From the NCBI GenBank assembly GCA_013397455.1, contig VYZB01000024.1, positions 1,698,905-1,762,904 on the forward strand: DNA of 64,000 nucleotides. Reading direction: 5' to 3'. The notes under the pieces were generated by a model. It ran no database searches, had not been told where the DNA came from, and was given only the letters and a program-made list of their open reading frames with translations. This stretch comes from Crotophaga sulcirostris (lineage: Eukaryota > Chordata > Aves > Cuculiformes > Crotophagidae). Shown one piece after another: positions 25,021-37,878 of this stretch. Numbering within the stretch: the first letter of the stretch is position 1; every line of letters starts with the position of its first letter. The position numbers were made by a program, and so were the translations under genes.

Positions 25021-25893
25021 ATCCCAAAACACAGCAAAAGCAAAATAAAAGCACTCTCTGAGAACTAAGAAAAAAATTAAAACAAACAAACAAGCAGAAG
25101 ACAAATTAAAAATTTAGTGGCAGTTACCTTAGTATTATAACAAAAACTTGAAAATCAATGTAGTAACACTGAAGGTTAAAAAATCTCAGCTGGAAAAAAG
25201 TAGATTTAAGAACATGAAAAGAAGATAAGTTATAAGAATACTTTCAACTTCCTTGAATCAAAATGATGCTCAGATCTGGGTTTGTTAACAGTAGCTGCAA
25301 CAGCCAATCCAGCGGCACAGAAGATGTATAGAAACTAGAATACATTTGGTGAACCAAAAAGCAAGTATGAAACAACTGTGCTGCAAGACACAGACACGTA
25401 ATTTCTGAGCCTTTCACCTTCATCATCATGTCTGTACCTACAGCTCTCCAGTGACCAAATTTGGATTTGATCTGTTAAGAAATTCTTGTAGAACACTTGC
25501 AGGACTTAGAGATGCACAGCTCTTGGGTGGAGTTACCCAGTTTATCCATTCATATCTCTAACTTAATGAAATTTAGGTATCTGATGAGTCATTCTGCAAA
25601 GTTTAATTACTTGCCCTCCTTATAGAGATGACAGGAATGATAAATTTCTCTGAGGACATGCAGGTGAAGACCCTGTTAGATTAGGTTAGATACTTCCCTC
25701 TTCCCATGGACTGTATCAGAATCAAGGAGCCTCCAGACATTGGTCCAGTCCCATTAATTTAGAATTTTACTTTATATAGGAAATGCAAAAGATTTAACCC
25801 TTCTGTCTGCTCCATTCACACCTAATGAACAGAGTTTCAGTAGCCTTCCTCATTAGGCCTGAAGAGGAAAAAAATTCTCCTTCATTCACCTAC
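25021..25893. other. Non-coding DNA between gap and CR1
   Basis: AT-rich sequence with A-rich runs at about 25069-25110 and no recognisable gene. It ends at the left copy of the candidate target-site duplication of the following CR1. Confidence 0.65.
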
Positions 25894-25901
25894 TAATTGG
25901 T
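25894..25901 (+). repeat. Candidate target-site duplication of CR1, left copy
   Basis: TAATTGGT occurs here and again at 26346-26353, exactly bordering the CR1 body on both sides. CR1 elements often leave no clear duplication, so chance identity is possible. Confidence 0.55.
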
Positions 25902-26345
25902 GAAGATGAAGGTGAAGATGGAGATGGTGAAGGGGCTGGAGCACAAACCCGACGAGGAGCGACTGAGCGAGCTGGAATTGTTTAGCCTGGAGAAGAGGAG
26001 GCTCAGGGGAGACCTTATTGCTTTCTACAACTATCTAAAAGGAGGCTGTAGTCAGGCAGGGGTTGGTCTCTTCTCGCAGGTGATCAGTGACAGGACAAGA
26101 GGGGAGGTTTAGGCTTGATATTAGGAAAAAATTCTTCATTGAAAGGGCAACTGGCCATTGGAATGCGTTGCCCGGGGAGGTGGTGGAGTCGCCGTCCCTG
26201 GAGGTGTTTAAGAGGAGATTGGATGAGGCACTCAATGCCATGGTTTAGATGATGGGTTGGTGTTGGTGTTAGTGTTACTGTTGGGTTATAGGTTGGACTC
26301 GATGATCTCAAAGGTCCTTTCCAACCCTGTAATACTGTGATACTG
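25902..26345 (+). mobile_element. CR1 LINE, 5'-truncated 3' end with GTGATACT-type tail
   Basis: This plus-strand copy is about 444 bp long and keeps the end of ORF2 and the 3' untranslated region. The translated start reads [20 protein letters not shown], then [20 protein letters not shown] and SDRTRG, the well-known C-terminal part of CR1 ORF2. After that come TTGCCCGGGGAGGTGGTGGAGTC-like sequence and the conserved GGTTGGACTCGATGATCTCA block. The tail is AATACTGTGATACTG instead of the common ATTCTRTG octamers. A short GAAGATG/GGAGATGG purine repeat marks the 5' truncation. Flanking TAATTGGT copies suggest the insertion limits. The copy is dead but less decayed than the 8.4-10.3 kb one. Confidence 0.93.
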
Positions 26346-26353
26346 TAATTGGT
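26346..26353 (+). repeat. Candidate target-site duplication of CR1, right copy
   Basis: Second copy of TAATTGGT, immediately after the CR1 tail, matching 25894-25901. Confidence 0.55.
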
Positions 26354-29300
26354 CAGAGCATTTACACAGCAAATGCCAGCTAAACTGCTCTCAGCCTTAC
26401 TGAGTCCACATTTCTTTGCTCCGCAAGATTTCTCTAGTTGCCAGGCCATAGGAATTTGGATGCTCCATACCACCTTGCAAAGCAGAGTCACTGGCAGACA
26501 GGTTTACAATAGTTGCAAGACCAGAAGCAGAGGCTCTACCATGTATCCTGATTGATATTCCTGAGACTTGAGCAGAGTGAAGAAGTTAATCCCTTTTCAC
26601 GGAACAGCTTTGGGTTTTGTAATCAAAGACTACTACAAAACATAGAACAGAAATACTCTATATGGAATATATATATGTTATATGGAGTATAATAATTCTC
26701 CCTTTTCAGACTACAGCAGGAATAAACCCAAATTCAATGAATTCCCTGTTCTTTCCCGGAAAGTCCAAGCATGCATATTGAAATTATCCCACTGTCACAA
26801 CTTTGACCTTGACGTGGTGGATGGTGTCAATCTTCTTATCAAAATGCAAAAAATCTCAAACAATGGACTGTAAAGCTTTCAGCATGGGACAGTTACTTTG
26901 TACCAAGATTCAGGGGTGTTGCAAACAGGAAATTGAATTCAAGGTTGTCCTTTTGTTTTGATGTAAAAATGAAAACTTCACTGAGAAAGAGGAGACTTTA
27001 AATTTAAATCTTTTTTTCTACAGGAAAAAAACACTTTGATGAAAATCATTCCCCCCTCTTCTGTCATGTATTTTACTTTATATTCTGTATCTGCTCTAAA
27101 AGCAAGAGAAAAGAGGGAAATCACTGAGTTTTCACCTATTCCAGGGAAATCTGAACAACTGCATGAGAATTATTGTCTATCATCAAACATTTACTATCAA
27201 GGGTACAGAAGGAACTTATAAAAACTTTTGAGCTGTCAAAACTTTGGGGTCCAGTATTCCCCATACTAAAAATACAAAGTATCCATTTCCTGCCCAGTCT
27301 TGCTAGGAACAAACAGAAGTTACATCTATAGGCCTTCTACATATTGAAAATGTGACTCTTTCACCTTTTTTTGGCTTTCAATAGCCATGTTTTTTGGGGG
27401 ACAATGGAATTGTGTATTTGGCAAGGGTAAGGAATGCAACAGGATATTTTTTAATTAAGGCTCAAGCTGCTTTTGTGTCAGAAATTTTGGAATAAATCCT
27501 TGCATCTTGTATATTGTATTCAGATAAGTTTTTGGTTTTGTTCTTTTATTTCTGTCTCTATAGAGATGAAATAATAGTCCAAAAAGATTAACAGGACACA
27601 CTCGAAGAGTCACAAATTAATATTACTCTTTGACATTTGTCTAGAAAAGTTACTCAGTAACAGCAGATTTGGAAGTGCATTAGCACGATGCTGGTCTCCA
27701 CTCCAGCTGAACAGTTTGTGTCTGAGACCAGGTATGGTCACAATGGTTAGAGGAAGCATTGCCTGCAATGGTCACAAAATATTCAGATTCTAAGGGTGAA
27801 GAGCAGCTCCCTGTCCAGGTTTATAATATCCTCTACCGTTGCTCAACACAGACATATGTTCCAAAGGGAAATTGTCTCGCACATCTCTGGCTGAAGGAGG
27901 AAAAAATTGATGTCATGGGAAAAAAAACATCAAGAAAGAGCTGGACACTGAGCACAAGAAAGTGTTTTCACAAAGTGAAATGTTTGAATGTAAAACTTAA
28001 CTATACATGTTGATACAGTGTAGTCACAGCTGGGCAAATCAAGGAGATGTCAGCAGTGGTTTAGCACTGTAGAAAAGGGGAAATTCTAGTGGAAGCAGCA
28101 TATTCCATGTCCATAATCTGAAACCGTGGTTAGAAAGTTTTCTTATGAGACACTGGTATTTTGTAACACTGATAACACCTGGCATATATACAGTACTGAT
28201 ACTCTGTGACATAATAAACTCTGGCACACTGGCAAACAAAACGAATACACAGACCTGAATTACGGTCGCTGAGTGAACAAAACTCCAGGAGAATAGGATC
28301 CCAGTTCTTCTTGAAGCATTGTTGAGCACAGTGCATCCTCTCCCCTAACGTCTGACTGCAATTTTTGGCATACTCACAGTTTCAAAAGATGAGATAACAG
28401 CTTCAGTTTCCTTTGCTTTTACTGAAGATCCATCTGGAGTCATCCGTCACTCAAGTGAGGCAACAGCACCAGTCTAGTAGGAGCTCTGCGCTACAGGAGT
28501 GAAGAAATAGTTCTGGCATGGTCACAATTTTCTTTCCTAGCAGCTGATACATCGTGAAAATTTTCATATTGCACAAAATCAAGGCAAGAGCCATCGGCAT
28601 GCATAAGAATTAAGTTCTGAAATGTACAGTTTTCAATCCTATTTCATGAGAGCTGGAGAAATAACTTGCATTCTTCGTGTATTTCCTTTCTTTCCTCTGT
28701 AGTACAGAGGTACTTTATAAGCAGAGGAATCATTTATATGTAGTACAGAATCTGTTCTAATCCTCACTTATTAGTAAAGTTGACACAGCTCACTCCATAC
28801 TACTGTTTGCACAGCTGGATGTGTCAGATAGAATAAGTTCATCCTTTCTAAGATGAGCTTAGATCCACGGCTTACTAGTGTCTTTCTTATTTACACAAAC
28901 CACTGTTTCACATTGCTCCCGTAAGGAAGGTCAGTTTTAGCAGTTATGCCTTGATGCAAGTCTACAGATGTGTAAATGTTGATAAATCACATCAGCACAT
29001 TACCAGAAGTGAGTGTTCATCTTCAAGCCACAGAAAGTGTCCAATTTTAAGTAAAAACTCATTGAGATTTGTATTACGAGGCCTACAGCTAATGACTCAT
29101 TGATAGTATCTTACACTCCTATGGTCAAAAAAAGCACCACCTCCCATGACAAAAGAAATTAGTTTACAAGAGCAGTCATAGATGTGTGGAATTAGAATAA
29201 TGGGCTTTATTTGCACAAAAAAGACAGAGTTACCTCCAGAGAGTTCCGAAAGTTTTTTTCTTTGCAACAGAAGTAAAAATCAAGGAAAGTCACATTCACT

Positions 29301-29430
29301 GTTATGAGACTGCCCACACAATCTTTCTCCCTAGCCCAAGGCAAGGTGGGATGGATGCTGAAGGAGAGAATGCTGCTATACAGAACACCATGCAAATACC
29401 AAGGGCAGTACTTAGGTCACAGCTTAAGAC

Positions 29431-29459
29431 AAAAAAAATTAAAAAAAAAAAATAAAAAT
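29431..29459 (+). repeat. A-rich low-complexity run
   Basis: Nearly pure A interrupted by single or paired T. It could be a decayed retroposon tail, but no recognisable element body lies beside it. Confidence 0.85.
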
Positions 29460-32400
29460 CAGCTCTCTACTTGTCAGCTAAAGTCCAGGCTCTCACTGGA
29501 CTCTGGACATCTGGTCAGGACAGTCAACTGCATCTCAAGAGCAGCTCAGCTGATGAACCACTGCAGCAGGAATCTGTATCAAAGAACAGGTACTTGGTAC
29601 CAGCTGGGATGTCTGGTGTTATCCAAGACACCTGCTTGGGGCTAGCAGACATTACACACCACATCACTGCTGCATCAGAGGCTGAGGCCCAGCTGTCTTT
29701 ATTTTGGGACACCTTTTACAACACTAAAAAATCCCTGAGTAAATAAATTCCTCATATTTACGTGCTGTCTATTTTAGAATGAACTGAATCATTCTTCAGG
29801 CTGCACTGACTGTCTTGACTCGATCTCCACCAGTTCATGGGAGTTCAGATACACAGTGCACATTCTGAATCCCATCTGCACGTGTTAAATGTCAATGTCA
29901 TACTCAGCAAGCTGAATCCTGTCCTAAGGCACTGGGTGCTGCTGGCTTGCCATAACATTGTATTTTTGACTTTCTGTTATTCATGGGCAGTTTATCTGTT
30001 TTGTGAATAAGTTGCTTTATAGGTGAAGACATACCATAGCAGCCTCCATTTGGAGAAAGCTGTGGCCCATCAGAGTGTATCACTTTGGTTGCAGTCCCAT
30101 AGGAAGTGGGACTGTACTGCTCTAGGACCTGAGCTGAGTGTTCGTTCACTGCTGTGCCCAAGGAAATACAGCCTCTACAAAATCAGCGAAGGTGAGGAAC
30201 ATGGTTCAGAGACAGCAAAGGTGAGTCTCATCTCAATTAAGCTAGTTATCAAACAGAAATGGGATCCTACATGTACCACCACAGTCAGCTATGAGCTGCA
30301 CTGAGTCAGCTCTCCATCATCATTTAGTCATTATGCAATGACACACCATTTTGTCATTATGTAAGTCATTATGCTTTAATAAGTTCCTTCAAAATAGGAG
30401 TTCTCTTCCTGGCTCAAGCAAAAAGCCTGTTTTGTCTACCTTCTTCCTCTGGTTTGACCCTTAGCTCTACAGCTTCCTCTGCTTTCTTCTGTAGTCTCAA
30501 CGTTAGTCCTCTCAATCCTTCTTCTACTTTATGCATCTCTTTCCTGTTTCGATGACACTTTTACTTTGGCCTTTTTATAGGCCTAAGGGTCCCAAAATGG
30601 CCGGGCAAACTTCTGAAAGGAGTCTGTCTCCACTGCAGGACATCGTACTGCATGGCATTAGATAATTAATGTTGATTCCTTGGTAGAATATTTTCATTTA
30701 AGATGGTTTGACATAAATTTTCACTTCAGTGATTGTCCATGGCTATTTTAAAATTAGTTTCATGCAGGGAATATTTTTAAATTGGTTAAATCTTCCAATA
30801 CAATGCAAACCTTAAAAAATGAGTTTAACACAAAGGTTACCTAGGACAAAGGAAAAATAAGAGTTTGGTGCCAGTCTCTGTATCACAGGGCTGTATATGT
30901 TTTTTCACATTTAATTTAGAAACAGGCATTCTTTTAACTCAGCCTACAATGTTTGCGTAGCCAGGATGAACACAGTAGGTAAGCGGATAAGCAGAATTTC
31001 TTTTTAGAGCAGGAGAAAAACATCTCTTGGAGTGACCTTTTGAAGCATTTCATGTTCAGCTTTGATTCAAAATCAGGGATAAAAATGAACTACCCTTATA
31101 TTCTTTATCGCATCATTTAATGGGAAATATATCAAATGCCAACTAATTACATCTGTGCCAAAAGGTAATTTTATATTCCTTATTGAGTGAGAAAGAATAG
31201 TAATGTCTCTGTTCTCTCCAAAAGAAATTTGATGACAGAGCAGGAATCAATGAACAAATCGATATATGACCATCTTCACTAAAAATTTAAGAGGAACTTC
31301 TGACAGTCCTTACACAAACAACAGCTGGCAAAAATTCAAACCCAAAACTTACCTTACTTGCGAATCATTGATTTGAAAATCTCTGGGTGTCTCTAAGAAA
31401 ACTGAAGCCAAATATGATCAGTATAGATGGGTAAATGAGAGGGGAGAGAAAACGGATCTTCTACCACAATGGAAATAAATTCTTAGCCACCTCCTTTGGC
31501 CTGTGAAGCTGGCAAGTGGTAAGAGAGAAAATAAAAAACATGTGAAGAAGTTGAAGAAGTAAGACACTTCCGCGCTTGCATATAAAAAGTGATGCGCACT
31601 GAAACATCACTTTATGATTTTTTAAAGAAAGAGAGAAAAGAATATAGGCAAAACGTAGCAGAGACATTGAATATTTGACTGTGATGTACTGTGTTTTACT
31701 GAGTCCTATCTAAAACATGAAACCAAATTGGCTGGAGTAGGAGGATTGCTCAGCACAGGTGAAGTGTCTGAATGGTGAATAACAGTCGTTAGTAACATTA
31801 CAGCTTGGTACTTATTTGGGTGATAGCACAAGGTGTAGCATATCAATAAATTCACAGTCAACAATAAAGTAGGAGGATGAAGACAAAAAATAATACAGCT
31901 TCAGAGATTCAAATGTGGTCAGAAAATAGTAAATTAATGCTTAACTGAAACCATTTCCAAAAGAATGTCTGAGCACACTAAAAGGTTAATTAAACAGATA
32001 ATCTCCCCAGCACAGAGACCTTGTTTTCTTAGGTGTTTATACCAAGTCAAGAAAAATGTAGTCTTAATCCTCAACTGAAGTTAAGTGTGCCAGTAAAAAT
32101 ACTATTAACAACAGCAACCTTGATTCAGGAGGAGAGATAAAGTTGAAGGATAATAAAAATGCCAGACTGGTCATGTCATGGGTAGCAAATCCATAAATGC
32201 GTGATCTCAATAGTGTTCATCTGAAGGAAGAAGTTGGGACAATCTTGGGAAAACATAATTAGGGAGTAATTACATCCTACCTGTAAGATAGGTAGATATA
32301 GATGTTGTAATAAAAAAACCCTCACTGTTTTACATTTCCTCTCTTAGAATAAATATGTCAATCTATTATATCAATTTTAAGGCTTTTACTTCACTGATGG

Positions 32401-32822
32401 CTAAAAAATGCTCAAGCAGCCAGGTGAAAACTACCACCAGGTGAGAGACTGGGGAGGTGACAGACAGCTCCCCATGTCCTGGGGCTCTTCCAGGGGAGGC
32501 AGGAGAGAAGCGAAGCGAAGGAGACGTATTAATACCACTAGCCTCTTCTTTCTTGTGAGCCAGTCAGGAGGGTGCAGGTTGGAGCAAGCCTTGCTTTCTG
32601 TCTTGCATGCCTCGTGTCCTGCACACCAGGAATCTCAATCACGCAACAGTGTAAGTCAGGGGCCAAGTGACAGTTCATGATAGATACTTCTAGTTTATCA
32701 TTTTAGTGTTATTTTATACACAGCTGGCAAGTGAATGTTGCAGAATCCTCATTGTGCTAATTGTGTTTTTTCTCCCCATTTATAAAATGCAGTTTCCATA
32801 ATAACCAAGTGAATAATCTCTG

Positions 32823-32835
32823 AAAAAAAAAAAAA
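32823..32835 (+). repeat. A13 homopolymer
   Basis: Thirteen consecutive A. No adjacent element is recognised, so it is listed as a simple repeat only. Confidence 0.9.
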
Positions 32836-34607
32836 GCACTTCCCTCTCATGCATGAGAATCACCCATCAAAGCATAAGGTGAACTTTGATAAAGCCAACC
32901 TGCAAAGTGTAATGAGGATAACACTGCATCAGCAACGTTTCCTTGAGGAGATAACTCCAGTCAGAAAATCATTATACCAGTTGCTGTTAATAAGAGGGGG
33001 AAAGAATGTTTCACAAACAACTCATGTAACTTGCCTACAAGAGCACCGCAGGGAGGAGTCCTGTTACTCATTACGGTGCATGTCAGCTCCAATGAGGCCA
33101 GAAGCTCAGCAGAACAATGTCCACGACTTCTTGGGTGGCCCAAGGTTTCTTACATTGTTTTCACATTCATTGTGCACTTGAAATTTTCTCAGACAAGAAA
33201 GGAAGCCTTTGGGACTGTCTGTAAGAGGCTTACTCCCCATATAAATTATATGGCATGCATTTCAATTACATATCAATGTATATATACACCTTCACCACCC
33301 TACAGAACACAAGAGGAAGCATCTAGTTTCAGGAGTCTTCCAGCTTGTCCTTCAGTAGAGGGGTAGGAAGAATATTTAGGCTTATACCATGGTTGTCCCC
33401 TATTCCTTTTATTTGTATTTATTTTTTCAGGGACAAGGTTCATTTTGTGCAGAGTCTGAAAAAGGAAAATTCTTTTATTCCGCAGTTTATTATTATAAAT
33501 GCATGTGGAGTATGTTGTATGGTTTTTCAGGCTGCATGGAATGAAGTGAAAAGGAGTTTTCAATCTTTTAATGCTCCATGCTTGTGGAAGAGGCACAAGA
33601 AAATAGTCCATGGGGATCCTATATTATTATGTGAGGGATTTTTATTTTTTAGGCCTGGTCAGGTTTTATGACTGGCACGTTTCTGAGGATGCACCTCTCA
33701 AGCACTGAGGTTTATAATGATTTCTTCTTACGCTATTTATCTCACTTTTCCAGTTGCAGTGCATTTATCCTTGCACAGACAGAAGCATGACAGGAGAGGA
33801 GAGAAGACGTCAAAGGGATTCTGCCAAACAGAGGAATATGGATTTCCTGCTCCCTTCCTCAAAGGATATTTTCAAGAAGATGCAAGGTTTTGCAATGCAC
33901 AAATACATTAGCAGTGTAAAGCAAACAGGAAAGACTGTGACATTTGCTGGAATTTTACTAAACTAGCTCAGGTTGTGCACAGAGGGGAGAAAGATTTAGG
34001 GTCTTGCAGTTTGCCCTAAAATCCATGCATTTTATAGGCTGTCCACTGTGCTTCCCCAGAAACTTCTCTTCCATCTACCATAACCCAGGAAATAATTTGC
34101 TGTCAACTGAAAACCAAAATACAAAACAGGCAATGTTCATTTGATTTTTTGCACAATCTAGACTTCCTGGATGATTTGCTCCCTCTGTTTTTCCTTAGAC
34201 ATATAACACAGGAGTTATTTTCAGCATCTCTCTGCTGGAACACTGACTGTATGAAAAATAGAAATATTTATCAGCAATTCCAACTCCTTTCACTAATTAC
34301 TCACACAACAGTTTTAGAACAGAACATCTGGGGAGGCAACATTGTTGTTTATGCAGAAACATGTTCATTCTGAGACAAAATATGAGACTTAACAAAAGTT
34401 ATTACACAATGTGAAGGCAGCAAAAGGCAGTTGAACACAGTCTACTTAATAGTCAAATGTTGGGTCTTACATGCTTTTTTCAAAGTCAAAAAAACCACAA
34501 ATATTTTTAAACTTTAGATCTACCTTTATGAACAGTGATAATCCAAGATGAGGAATATAGAAAATGGTATTTTCTACAAAAAAGGACGAGAAAATATTTT
34601 CAAATGG

Positions 34608-34650
34608 ATTTTCAAAGGTACTAAAGGAGTTAGATGCTCAGATCTTATGG
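34608..34650 (+). repeat. Old interspersed repeat fragment (weak candidate)
   Basis: The stretch TTTTCAAAGGTACTAAAGG followed by AGTTAGATGCTCAGATC resembles a decayed sauropsid repeat whose hallmark is 'TTTTCAAAGGCACCTAAG.GA.TTAGG.GCCTA'. The match is short and the family name is not known to me. Confidence 0.3.
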
Positions 34651-34729
34651 GCTGGCATAAGCAGATTTTGTAAGCCTCTTTGCAAATCACAGCTGTAATG
34701 TTCTTAAAAGAAGGACTATTTTACAGCCA

Positions 34730-34832
34730 AAGCACTAAACTGGGACTTGGTAGATCTGAGATCCATGCCTGGCTTCGTCTGACTTTGCAAGCCACTTGCC
34801 CTCTCCATGCCTCAGTTTCTTTCTGTGAAGCA
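34730..34832 (+). mobile_element. MIR-like tRNA-derived SINE, plus orientation
   Basis: The segment reads AAGCACTAAACTGGGACTTG, then GTAGATCTGAGATCCATGCC, then GCAAGCCACTTGCCCTCTCC and ATGCCTCAGTTTCTTTCTGT. This follows the MIR-type core order: 'gcactggactgggact..g.agacctgggttca..cctggctctg', 'gggcaagtcacttaacctctc' and 'gtgcctcagtttcc..atctgt'. It therefore comprises the tRNA-related part and the conserved core. The copy is old, with many substitutions and no recognisable 3' tail. It gives the only open frame in this part (34680-34922), which has no coding meaning. Confidence 0.78.
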
Positions 34833-37504
34833 GCACTGGGTGTTCCTCAGCTGCACAGAGGAGTGCTAAGGATGCAGTCATTGTACTGTTGGAGAGGCAT
34901 GCACTTATTTAATTTAAGGTAATTTTCCACATCTAAAAGTAAGAAGTGGGATTGGACATAAGGCTTACTATATATGCATAGATGAAAATCATAAAGTTAA
35001 TTACTCAGAAGAAAAAAGAAATCAAGCAGGACTTACTGCTTCCCTGGTAAAAATATGATGTAGAAGAGATTTCCTCAGAATTTTAAGTAAGGAAAAGGTT
35101 TCCTTCTAAATAGGAAAAACTTACTAATTATTATGTTGAAATAGCTTCACTCTATGAGGTAATTTCAAACCTCATCAAAAAGAGACAAGAACACTGACAA
35201 AATGTGAATGTGTATGATGTCAAACAATGTTACCACAGTGTGAAACTGGTCACAGAAGCAACACCTGTCCGCGTGGTATCACCATCAGTAAGGCTGAGCA
35301 AACTCATCGCATCAATAAAGTAACTGAAATTGGAGACAGACTCACCTGTAGACTAAGCAAAACATGAACAGGGACTTCAGGTCTCTTAATTTTGCTGTGA
35401 TGCCGAGCTTTTGGCTCCAAAATCCTAAAAGATGCAGATCTACCTGATAGCGGGTGCTTCAGGTGGAAGTGGGGATGAGTCAGCTCAGCTCCCAGCAAGG
35501 AGATGCCAAGGAGCCAGTTTTGAGCCCTCTGCACAGGATTGCCCCATCCTTCACCATCCAACTAGCTAACCCAACTAATCTACTTTCTAAGAGATGGTCT
35601 TGTCTGTCCCTCTCCCAACAGCCCTCCAAGGAGGCTAGCCTTGGTGCTGACACACAGAGGGGTATTCTCTAAACCTACACTGTTTATGAAGGAAAGCAAA
35701 GAGGTTTCGTTTTACTCTCATTAGTCCCAGCTGATTATAAAGTCTGGTGTTGGCTCTGGGCTCTGCTTTCAGGGCTGCTTGGTAGCAGCACTGAAGAGAA
35801 GGCAGTGCAGCAGTGCCTCTGCTTTCCCTACTAGTGACACAAGGGTCATCATTTGGCACAATGTCATTGAGATGACAACTCTCCTGGTATCTTCAGTAGG
35901 CCTTTCCTGGATTCCTCAGAGGAAATATGTAGAGCTCTATTCAAGATAAATGCTGAAGAAAAGTAGCCCACAGGGCAATCTTCTGGGAAAGCAAATGCAA
36001 AACCAATGCAGACAGATTTTGCAACCACTCAAGGTTTCTTGTTGCCTCTGGTCCATTAGTCTCCTTTACTTGGGTTGTTTACATCCCAACACAATGGAAA
36101 GTTCTAAACTTTCTCTTGACATACTCCTCACACAGCCCACAGACACTTTCATTTTTTTCACATTCTTCTGGACTACCTTAAAATAACTCGGTTCCACTGG
36201 GGGCATCTTTGATTATTCAGTTTTAGTTTAGTTCCTAATTTGTCTTCAGGGAGGAAGGGGTTCAAATTCAAAATCTGAATCTTCAGGGAGTTTTCAGACC
36301 CGGAACTCAAATTTCCTTCTTAAGTAAATGATCCTGCAAACTCCAGCCCTTTCTCCAAAGGGGACAGGGGGCTTACCATGGTTGTGGCTTACTATCAGCT
36401 ACCTGCCCTGGTGTCCCACTCTGTATCAACACCATGGTCCCAAAATTAGAGCTGAGCCAAAACATAAGCAAAAGGGAAACCATACTAGTTTGGCCTGTCT
36501 TCATATTAACCTTGATTTTAAATATCTTTGTTTCTGCAAGAGATATAAATCATTCCTCCAGATCCTCCTTTAAGCATAGTGTGTTATATTTCAAAGGAAT
36601 GTTAGGCTTTCTTCCTGTCTCTGGTGTCCAAACAGGATGAATCTGCATAAAAGGATGTCCACAAATAAGAAAATAGGACCAAGCCTGCTGATACCTTTAG
36701 CTTGTGCATTAGAGAACTGAGGAGGCAGTTCATCTGCAGTTTCCTTGTATTTGGGCCAACTTTAACTGTTGGCACTAGTCCCAGCATAGATGAAAATAAT
36801 TTGGGTATTAGCAAGGTATAGCTGGAGCCGAAAGCACAAAAACTGCAAGAGACACGCTGTATTCCCTGGATGTTTTTCCATCTCAGCTGGCCAAGTCAGA
36901 TTGAAGTCTTGGTCCCTTATTCCTCTGAAGTGGTTCAAGTTGGAATGTAGCAGGCAAAAAAAGAAAAGCACGCAAAAAAAAAATCCCACAGAACTGTAGC
37001 CTGTAAAGATAAACACTTATCAGGATTACTGAAACAAAGCACTGAAAGATAGTCAGTAACTTTGGATCAGATCAATTCACTGGAAGTTCTAAATATTTCT
37101 TAGGACATGCTCAGAGTCTCCTGACAAACCAGTGTAACGTTAAAGACTCCAGTGGTTATGGTTCATTCACCTCCAACGCCAGGATGGAGCCATTCATTCA
37201 TCCACCCATAGGAGCACTTTCAGACCATAATTAGCAGAAGACACCTACCTGGAGTGAAGGAGAGTGAAGATCCAGTTGCACCCACCTCTTCCATCAGTGC
37301 AGATCTGGCATGTGCATGCACTTATGCATTATTGCAAGCATTAACCAGGGGAATGCTCATTTGGTCATCCTTATCTGCAGACGCCTCGCACATGTATGTG
37401 GTGATAGGATTTCATGTGACATATAGGATCAATTTCCACCTTTGATACTTAGGCCTCCCTTTTGAAATATTGCTCCCAAATGATTCATAAATGATTGGCA
37501 CAAG
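34833..37504. other. Non-coding DNA without a recognisable gene
   Basis: No exon or recognisable repeat is seen. Short frames such as 35304-35561 (minus) and 36328-36573 (plus) have no domain. The A-rich run at 36957-36985 is low complexity. Confidence 0.62.
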
Positions 37505-37878
37505 TCATAGAATCATAGAATCATAGAAACATAGAATCATAGAACCTTAGAGCCATAGAATGATTTGGCTTGGAAGGGACCTTAAAGATCACCTAGTTCC
37601 AATCTCCCTACCATGGTAAGGGCACCTTCCTCTAGATCAGGTTGCTCAAAGCCTCATCCAGCCTGGCCTTGAACACCTCCAGGGATGGGGCTTCCACACT
37701 CCTCTGGGCAACCTGATGCTGTACCTCAACAGGAAAAATTTTCTCACAGGAAAAAATTTCTTCCTAATATCTAATCTAAATCTCTCCTCTTTCATCTTAA
37801 AACCATTACCCCTCATCCTACCACCACAATCCCTGATAAAGAGCCCCTCCCTAGCTTTCCTGTAGGCGCCCTGTCTAT
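37505..37878 (-). mobile_element. CR1 LINE, 5'-truncated, ATTCTATG tail
   Basis: This minus-strand copy is about 370 bp long. Its 3' tail, seen on the plus strand as repeated CATAGAAT units at 37505-37561, consists of several ATTCTATG octamers, the classic CR1 terminus. Next to it on the plus strand come TTGGCTTGGAAGGGACCTTA and AAGATCACCTAGTTCCAATC, then the GGTTGCTCAAAGCC and GGCCTTGAACACCTCCAGGG blocks, all standard CR1 3' region in reverse. The minus-strand frame (37894-37646) retains the ORF2 C-terminus ([10 protein letters not shown]). The 5' truncation lies near CCTGTAGGCGCCC at about 37875. A short duplication, CACAGGAAAAA-like, interrupts it at about 37730-37755. Confidence 0.95.

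Larger units (their letters stand above)
26354..34607. other. Non-coding DNA without a recognisable gene
   Basis: About 8 kb without a recognisable exon or RNA gene. It contains an A-rich run at 29431-29459, three GTCATTATG motifs at 30327-30373, and an A13 run at 32823-32835. AT-rich, repeat-poor sequence extends over about 30.65-31.3 kb. A stretch at 32568-32650 is bordered by splice-like signals but shows no recognisable product. Confidence 0.62.

Noticed and set aside
26084..26491. 135-codon minus-strand open frame
   Set aside because: It is the antisense shadow of the plus-strand CR1 copy and its flank.
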